Assembly: GCF_002897295.1 (NCBI RefSeq)
Contig: NZ_BEXF01000022.1
Coordinates: forward strand, 1-64,000
Length of the DNA stretch: 64,000 nt
Source: Brevibacillus reuszeri
Lineage (GTDB): Bacteria > Bacillota > Bacilli > Brevibacillales > Brevibacillaceae
Reading direction: 5' to 3'
Both the position numbers and the translations under genes were made by a program. Below, piece after piece: positions 42,199 through 50,537 of the stretch (within the stretch, counting starts at the first letter, position 1; each line of letters opens with the position of its first letter). The notes under the pieces were generated by a model. That model was not told where the DNA came from. It searched no databases and saw only the letters and a list, made by a program, of their open reading frames with translations.

Positions 42199-42270
42199 AG
42201 TTTATTGTCGTCTTTTTCTTGCTTATTTTCTTTTTCCCTTTGCCTTTTTTGTTAACCAACTCATAAAGAT

Positions 42271-42500
42271 AAAGCTGGTGAGAGGAAACCGGAGAAAAAA
42301 GCGAGGATCTTTGGGATACATCCCAAGCGGAGTGAAAAAAGGGAAACACGCCTTTAAGCGTCCACCTTTGAGAAGCATCTTGAACCATCCACTTTGGACG
42401 CGGTTTCACTTTTTTCACGGAGCTGGCCAGTATGACCCCCAGCAAGTATCCCAAGAATCCGGAGCGTTTTCTCCGGTTTCCTCTCCTCCACTACAGCTTA
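42271..42500 (+). repeat. Long palindromic structured element, copy 2
   Basis: Left arm 42272-42319 and right arm 42446-42499 pair from AAGCT/AGCTT at the ends to GGGATAC/GTATCCC inside. An inner helix pairs GTGAAAAAAG with CTTTTTTCAC, and an apical one pairs GCGTCCA with TGGACGC. It is about 80 percent alike to copy 1 by eye. It fills most of the 440-nt gap before ytxJ. Confidence 0.85.
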
Positions 42501-42584
42501 ACCCAAGCCCCACCATAGACTTACAGGCTGTGCTTTTTGTATACTGGAAATCACATGGCATCAGATAAAAAGGAGAGATGGTTT

Positions 42585-42911
42585 GTGAGCCAAAAACAGC
42601 TGCACTCAACTGAAGAGCTGGACCAATTTGTAAATGAAAACGGTAAACGACTTTTGTTTAAGCATAGCACGATCTGCCCGATCAGCACGGCAGCCTACGA
42701 TGAGTTCCAGGCGTATGTGAAAGATCATACGGTTCCTTCTGCTGTCATCCTCGTTCGCGAAGACCGCCCAGTATCCAATGCGGTAGCAGATCGCTTTGAA
42801 ATCAAGCACGAATCCCCGCAAATCTTTTTGCTGGAGAATGGTCAAGTGAAATGGCACACCTCCCACTGGAAAATTACGAAAGATGCCATTGCCCAAGCTG
42901 TACAAGAATAG
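42585..42911 (+). CDS. ytxJ: YtxJ-like monothiol, bacillithiol-related protein
   Basis: 108 aa from GTG 42585 with AAGGAG upstream, matching YtxJ length; the frame opens earlier. The thioredoxin-like fold has the single active cysteine in STICPISTAAYDEF (CXXS), then VREDRPVSNAVADRF and the cis-Pro block HESPQIFLLENGQVKWHTSHW. YtxJ proteins are thought to take part in bacillithiol redox control. In Bacillus the gene lies near aroA and ccpA, as here. Confidence 0.88.
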   Translation: MSQKQLHSTEELDQFVNENGKRLLFKHSTICPISTAAYDEFQAYVKDHTVPSAVILVREDRPVSNAVADRFEIKHESPQIFLLENGQVKWHTSHWKITKDAIAQAVQE

Positions 42912-42916
42912 AAACA

Positions 42917-42963
42917 GGAAAGAGCTACCAACTCAAGTCTGAGTTCGGCAGCTCTTCTTTTTT
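42917..42963 (+). terminator. Terminator of ytxJ
   Basis: AAGAGCT and AGCTCTT pair across the loop with inner pairing, followed by a T run. Confidence 0.75.
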
Positions 42964-42975
42964 ACGTAAGGCTTA

Positions 42976-45153
42976 TTACTCCCAAAACAGCTCAAGCTTG
43001 TCTCCGCTTTTCAGCTCAGTCTGGAAGGTTGCCAGCTCGCCATTGACCAGCATGACAAAGCCAGAGATGCTTTCCCGATCAGGCTTCTCCAGCGAAACCT
43101 CAACAAAGCGAAACACATCGCTGAACACAGGAGTAGCAGAGGGTGACGATTTGACTGTGATTACAGCGCCATCCACTACTGTATCCTCTGGGCTTGCCAC
43201 ACGACCATCCATCGTGATAGCAACCTGTGCAACAGGCAGCACGACCTTTTCCCCGTTAAATAAAACAGTGACGGTCTCTTGTACCCACTCATCCAAAGGA
43301 ATGACATCGCGAATGGTGGGGGAAGTGATTTCTTCTCTGCGATAAACGAGCTCATCGCCCTGACGGACATAATCAGAGAGTGAGGCGGTTTTCCCGTTGA
43401 GGAGGATAACCTCGCTCCGAGATGGAATCGAATAGCTGTGTCCATTTACGCTAAACTGCAAGTAAGGAGTAGCCTCTTCCTCCCCACCGGCTGACATTTC
43501 GGCAGAGCGGAGCACTTCCTCAATCGTGCGTGGCAGGCGAATCTCGACCTCGCAGCGATCCACGAGAGCAGCATCTAGCCGCTGTGGTTCACCATTAACC
43601 AAAATGATCGGACCCAAAGAGAGCGGACGGTCATTGCAGATCACTTCCAATGTATCCAGACGATCCAGCAAGTCCTTTACTTCAGCATGAGCATCCTCAC
43701 CGTTTACTCCAGCGACGATCACGATCATATCTCCATCCCCAATAGGTGTATCCAATCCCGCGGCTTCCCCGTTTCTTTGAATAACGGGCGGTGTGCCGTG
43801 GCCGCCTGGAATCATTTTGATGCGGCCGTTGATAGTGACGGTCATAGCAAGTCCAGGGCGTCCATACAGACGACGAATGTCCAAACCAGCTCCGATCAGG
43901 GCATCACCTAAGGTCATTTTCCGCAGGTCAAAGATGCGGATTGGATTGTCGTTGACTGTAACCGTGACATAACGCAGAGGGTGACGGCGTGCAGCTACCG
44001 CAATCCCCACAGGGGTTACGAATTCAGGCCCGGACAAGAGCGGATGGTCACCTACGAATTGCTTGATCGCATCGCCACCTCGTACAGCGACTCGTGCTGC
44101 CGGAATTTGCAGCACCTGAGCGACTTTTCCCGTCAACCCAGGTGTCAAGCTACCGCCGCCGATCAGCATTACTGCCTGAGGAGCTTTTCCATTTAACTCC
44201 ATAATTTTAAAGGCGATTTTTTCTGCGAGGACCTGGATATCAGTGTCGATAGCAGCAATTACCTCAGCAGCGCTCATGGTCTGCTCCAGGCCTAAAATAT
44301 CTGTGAAGGTAACATGTTCAGCGGTGGAAAGCACACGCTTGACCTCTTCTGCCATCGGGAAATCCAGCAGAAAGGCATTCATCAGGGCATCGGTAATTTC
44401 GTCGCCTGCGACAGGCACCATGCCATATGCTGTAATAGCGCCCTCCTCAGTCAGAGCGACGTCAGATGTACCCGCTCCGATATCAACGAGCGCGATGTTG
44501 AGGCGACGCATGGTGACGGGTATGAGCACATTGATCGCGGCGATTGGCTCGAGGGTCAGAGCCTGCATCTCCAGATCGCAGCGTTTTAGGGCAGCAATCA
44601 GAGAGTCGACAACAACCCGTGGTAAAAAGGTAGCGATGACGTCTGTACTGGCTGTGTCGCCGCGCTGATCGATCAGGCTGCCGATAAGCTCGCCGTCTAG
44701 ATGATAGTTCACGACACTATAGCCTACGCAGTAATAACGGGTCACATCCTGCTCGTTCAGTTCTTTCGCGAGTTGGGCTTGCGCTTCCTGTACAGCGGCA
44801 AACTCCAGAGTGACTACATCATCGCGCGTAATGAAGGCATGACGGGAGAGCGGCATGTCGATACGGACTCGGCGTGTACGCAGAGAGCGGCCAGCAGCAG
44901 CTACAGCCACCTGATGCAGCTTTCCATATTTTTGTTCCAGTTCTTCTTTTATTTGTTGGATCACTTTGGCTACAGCAATAATATCGTGGATTTGTCCGTC
45001 GAGCATGGAACGCTCATCGTGTTCTCGAATCGCGCAGTCTAATACGCGAAACTGGTCGCCATCAGCCTCGACAATCAGCCCAACGACGCTTCGTGTGCCA
45101 ATATCTAATGAAAAAATCAGCTCAGTGGAGGCTGTTTCTGTATGTTCTGACAA
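42976..45153 (-). CDS. FtsA-like ATPase with long repeated C-terminal extension
   Basis: 725 aa from TTG 45153 with AGGAG upstream. Residues 1-390 are an FtsA/PilM-type actin fold: FSLDIGTRSVVGLIVE (phosphate 1), ALVDIGAGTSDVALTEEGAI (phosphate 2) and AVMLIGGGSLTPGL (adenosine). It is not the canonical ftsA, since ftsZ is absent nearby. The C-terminal half holds at least six short units with an NG/ND turn (VTVNDNPIRI, VTINGRIKMI, ILVNGEPQRL, FSVNGHSYSI, VLFNGEKVVL, MLVNGELATF), probably small beta-grasp modules. Similar large FtsA-like proteins occur in Bacillales without known role. Confidence 0.8.
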   Translation of the reverse strand: MSEHTETASTELIFSLDIGTRSVVGLIVEADGDQFRVLDCAIREHDERSMLDGQIHDIIAVAKVIQQIKEELEQKYGKLHQVAVAAAGRSLRTRRVRIDMPLSRHAFITRDDVVTLEFAAVQEAQAQLAKELNEQDVTRYYCVGYSVVNYHLDGELIGSLIDQRGDTASTDVIATFLPRVVVDSLIAALKRCDLEMQALTLEPIAAINVLIPVTMRRLNIALVDIGAGTSDVALTEEGAITAYGMVPVAGDEITDALMNAFLLDFPMAEEVKRVLSTAEHVTFTDILGLEQTMSAAEVIAAIDTDIQVLAEKIAFKIMELNGKAPQAVMLIGGGSLTPGLTGKVAQVLQIPAARVAVRGGDAIKQFVGDHPLLSGPEFVTPVGIAVAARRHPLRYVTVTVNDNPIRIFDLRKMTLGDALIGAGLDIRRLYGRPGLAMTVTINGRIKMIPGGHGTPPVIQRNGEAAGLDTPIGDGDMIVIVAGVNGEDAHAEVKDLLDRLDTLEVICNDRPLSLGPIILVNGEPQRLDAALVDRCEVEIRLPRTIEEVLRSAEMSAGGEEEATPYLQFSVNGHSYSIPSRSEVILLNGKTASLSDYVRQGDELVYRREEITSPTIRDVIPLDEWVQETVTVLFNGEKVVLPVAQVAITMDGRVASPEDTVVDGAVITVKSSPSATPVFSDVFRFVEVSLEKPDRESISGFVMLVNGELATFQTELKSGDKLELFWE

Positions 45154-45339
45154 AGGTAGGTCACTCCTCGTTCCAGATGAGTATCAGTAAATAAAATATG
45201 GAAAACATATGTATGAACAGTTCGACTCGAAACGAAAAGAATCCTGTCGAAACAAGGAATCTTCTTCGAGTTTGGCGAACTTTATGCAAATGCGGAAAAA
45301 TATTTACAATTTACTTTCGCGCTTTTTGGCGCTAAACTG

Positions 45340-45368
45340 CTGACAAGGGACTTCGAATCAATTATAAT
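45340..45368 (+). promoter_or_regulatory. Promoter of aroA
   Basis: CTGACA at 45340-45345 and TATAAT at 45363-45368 with a 17-nt spacer. A GCGC hairpin precedes it. Confidence 0.65.
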
Positions 45369-45429
45369 AACCCTAATTTTAAATGAGCTGTACGCAGAAG
45401 CAACTATAAAAAGAGGAGAGTGGAGAGAG

Positions 45430-46527
45430 ATGGCACACGATCAAATCGAAGTTATGCGCAAACAAATAGATGAGATCAACTTGGAAATTCTTGAGCTGAT
45501 CAACAAGCGCGCAGCCCTCGTTCAAGAGGTGGGCAAAGAAAAGGAAAAGCAGGGAAGCAACCGCTTTGATCCAGAGCGCGAGCGCCAAATGCTCAATCTA
45601 CTGGTAGAAAATAACAAGGGACCTTTCAATGACAGCACTGTCCGTCATTTGTTCAAGCAAATTTTCCAAGTATCTTTGGATCTGCAAAACGACGAAAAGA
45701 AAAAGGTTCTACTGGTTAGCCGCAAGAAAAAAGCCGAAGACACTGTTATCACAGTAAAAGGTGTAGAATTTGGCGGAAGCAACCCGATTCTGATTGCGGG
45801 ACCTTGCTCGGTTGAAAGCTACGAGCAAGTAAGAGCAGTAGCGCAAAACCATGCTGAGCGCGGTCTGCGTACATTGCGTGGCGGAGCTTACAAGCCACGT
45901 ACCTCCCCATACGATTTCCAAGGCTTGGGTGAGGAAGGCTTGCAAATCCTGAAGCGCATCGGGGATGAATTCAACCTCGTAACGATCAGTGAGATCGTGA
46001 CGCCTGGTGACCTCGAGATGGCTTCGCAGTACATCGATGTGATTCAAATCGGTGCGCGCAACATGCAAAACTTTGAGCTGTTGAAAGCGGCTGGTCGTGT
46101 AAACAAACCGATTTTGCTGAAGCGTGGTCTGGCAGCAACAATCGAGGAATTCATTTACGCAGCAGAATACATTCTCTCTGAGGGCAATACACAAGTCATG
46201 CTGTGTGAGCGCGGTATTCGTACGTATGAAAAAGCGACTCGCAACACACTGGACATCTCTGCTGTACCGCTTCTCAAACAAGAGACTCACTTGCCTGTAT
46301 TTGTAGACGTGACGCACTCCACAGGTCGTCGTGATCTGCTCCTGCCTTGCGCGAAGGCTGGTATCGCGGTTGGCTCTGACGGTATTATGGTTGAGGTTCA
46401 CCCTGATCCAGACGTGGCTCTCTCCGATGCGAAGCAGCAGCTGAACATCCCGCAATTCAATGAATTTGTAGACGAGCTGATTGCTTCTGGACTGTACAAA
46501 GGTGAAGCAGTTGCTTCCCGCGGATAA
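45430..46527 (+). CDS. aroA: Bifunctional chorismate mutase / DAHP synthase
   Basis: 365 aa with AGAGGAG in the leader. The N-terminal 90 residues are an AroQ-type chorismate mutase (MRKQIDEINLEILELINKRA). The rest is DAHP synthase of the AroA(G)-type: ILIAGPCSVESYEQV, RGGAYKPRTSPYDFQGLG and MLCERGIRTYE. It joins phosphoenolpyruvate and erythrose 4-phosphate at the entry of aromatic amino-acid synthesis, and the mutase domain gives feedback by prephenate and chorismate. Placement near ccpA is as in Bacillus subtilis. Confidence 0.96.
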   Translation: MAHDQIEVMRKQIDEINLEILELINKRAALVQEVGKEKEKQGSNRFDPERERQMLNLLVENNKGPFNDSTVRHLFKQIFQVSLDLQNDEKKKVLLVSRKKKAEDTVITVKGVEFGGSNPILIAGPCSVESYEQVRAVAQNHAERGLRTLRGGAYKPRTSPYDFQGLGEEGLQILKRIGDEFNLVTISEIVTPGDLEMASQYIDVIQIGARNMQNFELLKAAGRVNKPILLKRGLAATIEEFIYAAEYILSEGNTQVMLCERGIRTYEKATRNTLDISAVPLLKQETHLPVFVDVTHSTGRRDLLLPCAKAGIAVGSDGIMVEVHPDPDVALSDAKQQLNIPQFNEFVDELIASGLYKGEAVASRG

Positions 46528-46539
46528 TTCAGTCAGAAC

Positions 46540-46575
46540 GAAAGGCCCTTCCAGCATACGGGAGGGCCTTTCTCA
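46540..46575 (+). terminator. Terminator of aroA
   Basis: AAAGGCCCT pairs with AGGGCCTTT. Confidence 0.85.
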
Positions 46576-46643
46576 TTTGACGAAAAACTTGCGACCAAGT
46601 AAGCTAGGAGTACGTGCTATATCGGCGAAGGAGGATGTGCCAG

Positions 46644-46952
46644 ATGAATGAACACGACCAATGCTGCTCGTCTGAACGAGCCACTCCCCGGACGGATAAA
46701 ATCAAGTCGAATCTCGTTTCCAGACTTAATCGCGTAGAAGGACAAATACGTGGAATTCGCGGGATGGTGGAGAAGGATGTTTACTGTGACGACATTCTCA
46801 ATCAGATCGCCGCTGTTCAATCTGCACTGAATGCGGTTGGTAAAATACTCCTCGAGGGACACATGAAAAGCTGTGTCATGGAGCGTATTCAGCAGGGCGA
46901 TAGCGAGGTCATTGACGAGCTGTTGAAAACAATGAACAAACTAATGAAGTAA
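46644..46952 (+). CDS. CsoR-family metal-sensing repressor
   Basis: 102 aa from the ATG at 46644 with AAGGAGG upstream. The all-helical DUF156 fold includes RLNRVEGQIRGIRGMVEKD, then YCDDILNQIAAVQSAL and GHMKSCVMERI. Cys in YCDD and His/Cys in GHMKSC are the Cu(I) triad of CsoR. The N terminus adds a CC pair (DQCCSSE). It would release DNA on binding copper, but no copper exporter gene is adjacent, so the target is unknown. It precedes ccpA. Confidence 0.85.
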   Translation: MNEHDQCCSSERATPRTDKIKSNLVSRLNRVEGQIRGIRGMVEKDVYCDDILNQIAAVQSALNAVGKILLEGHMKSCVMERIQQGDSEVIDELLKTMNKLMK

Positions 46953-46961
46953 GAGGATACG

Positions 46962-46997
46962 CAAGCTGTAAAAACGATTGCAACCACTTACAGCTTG
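46962..46997. promoter_or_regulatory. Inverted repeat with cre-like centre before ccpA
   Basis: CAAGCTGTAA (46962-46971) and TTACAGCTTG (46988-46997) are perfect arms 16 nt apart. TAAAAACGATTGCA (46969-46982) matches the cre consensus at 12 of 14 positions. Possible autoregulation by CcpA, or a weak terminator of the csoR-type gene. Confidence 0.4.
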
Positions 46998-47068
46998 TCG
47001 TATCATAAGTGCATATATTTATGAAAATAATTATGAAAACCAGAATATGGGGAAAGTGAGGGTGTGTG

Positions 47069-48079
47069 ATGCCGGTTACTATCTACGATGTGGCAAGAGA
47101 AGCGGGGGTTTCTATGGCGACGGTCTCCCGTGTTGTTAACGGGAATCCAAACGTAAAACCTTTAACCCGAAAAAAGGTGTTGGCTGCAATTGATCGCTTG
47201 GGATATCGACCCAATGCAGTCGCACGTGGTCTCGCCAGCAAAAAAACAACAACAGTCGGTGTCATCATCCCGGACATCTCCAGTTTATTTTTCTCTGAGT
47301 TGGCACGCGGAATTGAAGATATCGCCACCATGTACAAGTACAACATCATTTTGTGTAACTCCGACCAACGCATGGAAAAGGAATTGCAGCTGATCAATAC
47401 CTTGCTTGAAAAGCAGGTGGACGGGCTCTTGTTCATGGGTGCGGAGATTAAGGAAGATCACCTGCAGGCACTTACCAGCACCTCTGTACCGACCGTTCTG
47501 GCCGCTACACGCGACGCTGATAACGTGCTGCCGTCGGTGAGTATCGACCACTTCCAGGCAGCTTACGACGCGACACAGGCCTTGATTGATCGTGGACACA
47601 AGCGCATCGCCATGATTACAGGACCTCTAAATGATCCACTCGGTGGTCTGATGTGCTTTGAAGGCTACAAAAAAGCTTTGGTAGATGCAGGAATCGGCCT
47701 GAACGATGAGCTGGTTGCTACAGGAAATTACTTTTATGAGTCAGGTCTCAGCGTGACAAAGGACTTCATCAAGCTGACGGAACCGCCTACAGCGATTTTC
47801 TCAGCGAATGATGAAATGGCCATTGGAGCGATTCATGCGATTCAAGACTCCGGACTCCATGTACCAAATGATATTGAAGTGATCGGTCATGACAATATTC
47901 GTCTGGTGGAAATGGTTCGCCCACGACTGACCTCTGTTGTACAGCCTATGTATGATATCGGTGCTGTGGCTATGCGCCTGTTGACTAAATATATGAATAA
48001 CGAAAACGTAGAAGAGCATGTCGTACTTCTGCCGCATCGAATCGAGTACCGGGAAAGCACTAGACCGGAGCAGTCTTGA
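47069..48079 (+). CDS. ccpA: Catabolite control protein A
   Basis: 336 aa from ATG 47069 with GTGAGGGTG upstream; GTG 47066 is the neighbouring alternative. The LacI-family helix-turn-helix TIYDVAREAGVSMATVSRVV is followed by the hinge helix (PNAVARGLASKKT) and a sugar-binding-like domain with VGVIIPDISSLFFSELARG. CcpA binds cre sites with Ser46-phosphorylated HPr and governs carbon catabolite control. Position beside aroA and acuABC matches Bacillus, and supports the name over other LacI members. Confidence 0.94.
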   Translation: MPVTIYDVAREAGVSMATVSRVVNGNPNVKPLTRKKVLAAIDRLGYRPNAVARGLASKKTTTVGVIIPDISSLFFSELARGIEDIATMYKYNIILCNSDQRMEKELQLINTLLEKQVDGLLFMGAEIKEDHLQALTSTSVPTVLAATRDADNVLPSVSIDHFQAAYDATQALIDRGHKRIAMITGPLNDPLGGLMCFEGYKKALVDAGIGLNDELVATGNYFYESGLSVTKDFIKLTEPPTAIFSANDEMAIGAIHAIQDSGLHVPNDIEVIGHDNIRLVEMVRPRLTSVVQPMYDIGAVAMRLLTKYMNNENVEEHVVLLPHRIEYRESTRPEQS

Positions 48080-48122
48080 TTCACGGATAACGAGTAGAAT
48101 AGCAGCAAGAGGGGGATGGATG

Positions 48123-49055
48123 ATGCGGATCGGAATTATCGGCGCAATGGATGAGGAAATTGCGCTGTATTTGGAAGCGATGGAGCAGCCGACGAAAACA
48201 GTAAAGGCTGGCATCACTTACTATGCTGGTGTTATGGAAGGCAAAGAAGTCGTTCTGTGCAAATCGGGTGTTGGCAAAGTAAATGCAGCAGTGACCACCC
48301 AAATTTTGATTGATACGTATCAAGTAGAGCGTGTCATTTTTACAGGAGTAGCCGGAGCCGTCCATCCTGACCTGAATATTGGTGATATCGTGGTCTCAAC
48401 TGATTGCATTCAGCATGATATCGATGTGTCGCCGCTCGGCTTCGCGCCAGGCCAGATTCCGTTTACAGAACAGTGGATCTGGAGTGCGGACCAAGACCTA
48501 ATTCAGCAAGCAATCGATGCGGGAAAAGAGCTGGATGCCGGTATACAAGTAGTTAGCGGACGAATTCTGTCAGGCGATCAATTCGTGGCTAGCCGGGAAA
48601 AAGTACAATGGCTGCACGAGCAATTTCAAGCACACTGCACGGAGATGGAGGGCGCTTCTGTCGGACAAGTGTGCGCGATGAATAGCGTACCATTTGTTGT
48701 TGTTCGTTCTATGTCGGACAAGGCTGACGGTTCCGCTCACGTAAACTTTGCTGAGTTTACTAAGCTCGCTTCTGAGCGCTCGTACGCGATCGTTCGCAAT
48801 ATGCTCAAAGCGACCTCGCAAGACGCTGGAGTGATCGTCTATTCCACGAAAAATTGTGTAGACTGCAATCTGGTCAAAGAATGGCTGAAAGCCAAAGGAA
48901 TTTCCTTCGAGGTCCGTGATGTCATGACCAGCCGCGCCTACCAGGAAGAAGTCGAACGCTTCGGCTTCATGGGCGTACCAGTAACCGTAGTAGGAGATAA
49001 AGCCGTAAAAGGCTATGCTCCATCCGAGCTGGAAGAGCTAGTTGGCAACAAATAA
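48123..49055 (+). CDS. mtnN: MTA/SAH nucleosidase fused to a glutaredoxin-like domain
   Basis: 310 aa from the ATG at 48123, which has GGGGG seven bases upstream. Residues 1-230 are 5'-methylthioadenosine/S-adenosylhomocysteine nucleosidase: GIIGAMDEEIALYLEAM with the catalytic Glu, MEGASVGQVC for ribose contact, and Asp199 in MSDKADG. Residues 236-310 are a thioredoxin-fold glutaredoxin: VIVYSTKNCVDC with CVDC at 245-248, cis-Pro in GVPVTVV, and a glutaredoxin-like end. Stand-alone nucleosidases are about 230 aa. The fusion may link methionine salvage to thiol redox state; this is inference. Confidence 0.93.
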   Translation: MRIGIIGAMDEEIALYLEAMEQPTKTVKAGITYYAGVMEGKEVVLCKSGVGKVNAAVTTQILIDTYQVERVIFTGVAGAVHPDLNIGDIVVSTDCIQHDIDVSPLGFAPGQIPFTEQWIWSADQDLIQQAIDAGKELDAGIQVVSGRILSGDQFVASREKVQWLHEQFQAHCTEMEGASVGQVCAMNSVPFVVVRSMSDKADGSAHVNFAEFTKLASERSYAIVRNMLKATSQDAGVIVYSTKNCVDCNLVKEWLKAKGISFEVRDVMTSRAYQEEVERFGFMGVPVTVVGDKAVKGYAPSELEELVGNK

Positions 49056-49070
49056 AGAACAGAACACACA

Positions 49071-49105
49071 AAAAACGGCTTCTCTTCGGAGAGGCCGTTT
49101 TTCTA
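49071..49105 (+). terminator. Terminator of mtnN
   Basis: AAAAACGGC pairs with GGCCGTTTTT, with TCTC/GAGA inside and a T run after. Confidence 0.85.
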
Positions 49106-49194
49106 TACAAATGTATTACATCCATGATACCCCTCATCGTCCCCAAAAAAGCCACCGTGACCATCCCTCAAAAAAGTAGCGATGGTGCAAACCA

Positions 49195-49350
49195 AAAGCT
49201 GTTGGAGGAAAAAGGAGAAAAGGCGAAGCTCTTTGGGGACCAACCACTTTGGACGCGGTTTCTCTTTTTCCATGTAGCTGTACAGGAATGACCCCCATGC
49301 AAGGTCCCCAAGAAGCTGGAGCATTTTCTCCTTTTTCCTCTCCTCCACAG
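49195..49350 (+). repeat. Long palindromic structured element, copy 3 (shorter)
   Basis: Left arm 49197-49241 pairs with right arm 49303-49349, including GGGGACC/GGTCCCC. It keeps the CCACTTTGGACGCGGTTTC core but lacks about 65 nt of the inner left arm found in copies 1 and 2. It lies between convergent genes after the mtnN terminator. Confidence 0.8.
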
Positions 49351-49370
49351 AAGTATGAACGAACGATGCA

Positions 49371-50537
49371 TTACTCCTTGCTTGAATTCGTCCCGGTAGG
49401 CCCATACATAATTGCCCGCTCCAGCGTCAGCCGATTTTTTTCCGTGATTTCTGCGCGCCGAGGAATCGCAGGAAACCCTTCATCAAACAGACGGGGGGGT
49501 AATTGCAGCTCAGACTGCGGCTGCCAACGCTCAAGCCATTCATTGGGGAGAGGCTGGTCACTCAAAGGCTGATCGCTCATCTCACTCCATAACAATGTCC
49601 AGGCACGAGGGACGACCCGCCATATATCGTATCCACCGCCACCGACCGCAATCCACCGTCCATCGCAATATTCATGGGCCAAGCGGTGGGCGAGACGGGG
49701 AATCTCCTGATAAATTTTCATCGTACAGGAGAGATGCGTAAGCGGATCGTACGCGTGTGCGTCACAGCCATTTTGGGTCAGGATCACATCTGGCTTGAAG
49801 CCTTTGACGAGCTTAGTCACCAGCTCTTGATAAATGTCCAAGAAAGAATCGTCCTCTGTAAACGCATCCAAAGGAACATTTATGGAATAGCCGTATCCAG
49901 ACCCATCCCCGCGTTCAGTCGTATTACCAGTACCCGGAAACAAATATTTGCCTGTTTCATGCATGGAAATAGTCAGGACATTCGGATCGTCGTAAAAGGA
50001 CCATTGCACACCGTCTCCGTGGTGAGCATCTGTATCAATATACAAGACGCGGGCATTCCAATGCTTGCGCATGTACGCAATCGCTACAGAGCAGTCGTTG
50101 TAAATACAAAAGCCAGAGGCACGACCAGAAAAGGCGTGATGCAATCCGCCAGCAGGATTAAAGGCGTGCTGTGATTGTCCCTTCATCACGGCATCCACGG
50201 CATTCAGCGTACCACCGACAATGAGCGCAGCAGATTCATGCATATTGGCAAAGCAAGGAACGTCTTCCGTGCCCAGACCGTAGCTTCCCGCCTGAGGGAG
50301 TTCTTTTTCGCTGTGGCCCTGATCGCGGACAAACTGGATGTAGCGCGGATCATGCACCAGGGTGAGCTCCTCATCAGTGGCAAGCCGGGGAGCAAGGATG
50401 TCTGCCTCCGTGAGAATTCCGAAGCTGCTCATCAGATCGTGAGTAAGAAGCAAACGCCGCTGGTTAAAAGGATGATCATCGTTAAAATAATACTGCGTGT
50501 AGTCCGGAGAGTAGATCAGACGAGCATTGCGGCTCAC
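49371..50537 (-). CDS. acuC: Acetoin utilisation deacetylase AcuC
   Basis: 388 aa from GTG 50537, overlapping the end of acuB by 4 nt. It is a class I histone-deacetylase-like enzyme. Zinc and charge-relay motifs: NPAGGLHHAF, YIDTDAHHGDGVQWSFY and GCDAHAYDPLTHL. AcuC removes acetyl groups from lysine of acetyl-CoA synthetase, opposing AcuA. The C-terminal 50 residues are an extension rich in Gln/Pro. The acsA gene is not adjacent here. Confidence 0.95.
   Translation of the reverse strand: MSRNARLIYSPDYTQYYFNDDHPFNQRRLLLTHDLMSSFGILTEADILAPRLATDEELTLVHDPRYIQFVRDQGHSEKELPQAGSYGLGTEDVPCFANMHESAALIVGGTLNAVDAVMKGQSQHAFNPAGGLHHAFSGRASGFCIYNDCSVAIAYMRKHWNARVLYIDTDAHHGDGVQWSFYDDPNVLTISMHETGKYLFPGTGNTTERGDGSGYGYSINVPLDAFTEDDSFLDIYQELVTKLVKGFKPDVILTQNGCDAHAYDPLTHLSCTMKIYQEIPRLAHRLAHEYCDGRWIAVGGGGYDIWRVVPRAWTLLWSEMSDQPLSDQPLPNEWLERWQPQSELQLPPRLFDEGFPAIPRRAEITEKNRLTLERAIMYGPTGTNSSKE

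Noticed and set aside
42976..45153. Calling the FtsA-like gene the cell-division gene ftsA
   Set aside because: It is far longer than FtsA, has a different C-terminal end and lacks the ftsZ neighbour, so it is a paralogue.
48018..48122. Upstream extension of the nucleosidase frame overlapping ccpA
   Set aside because: Homology and the ribosome site place the start at 48123; the extension reads the end of ccpA in another frame.
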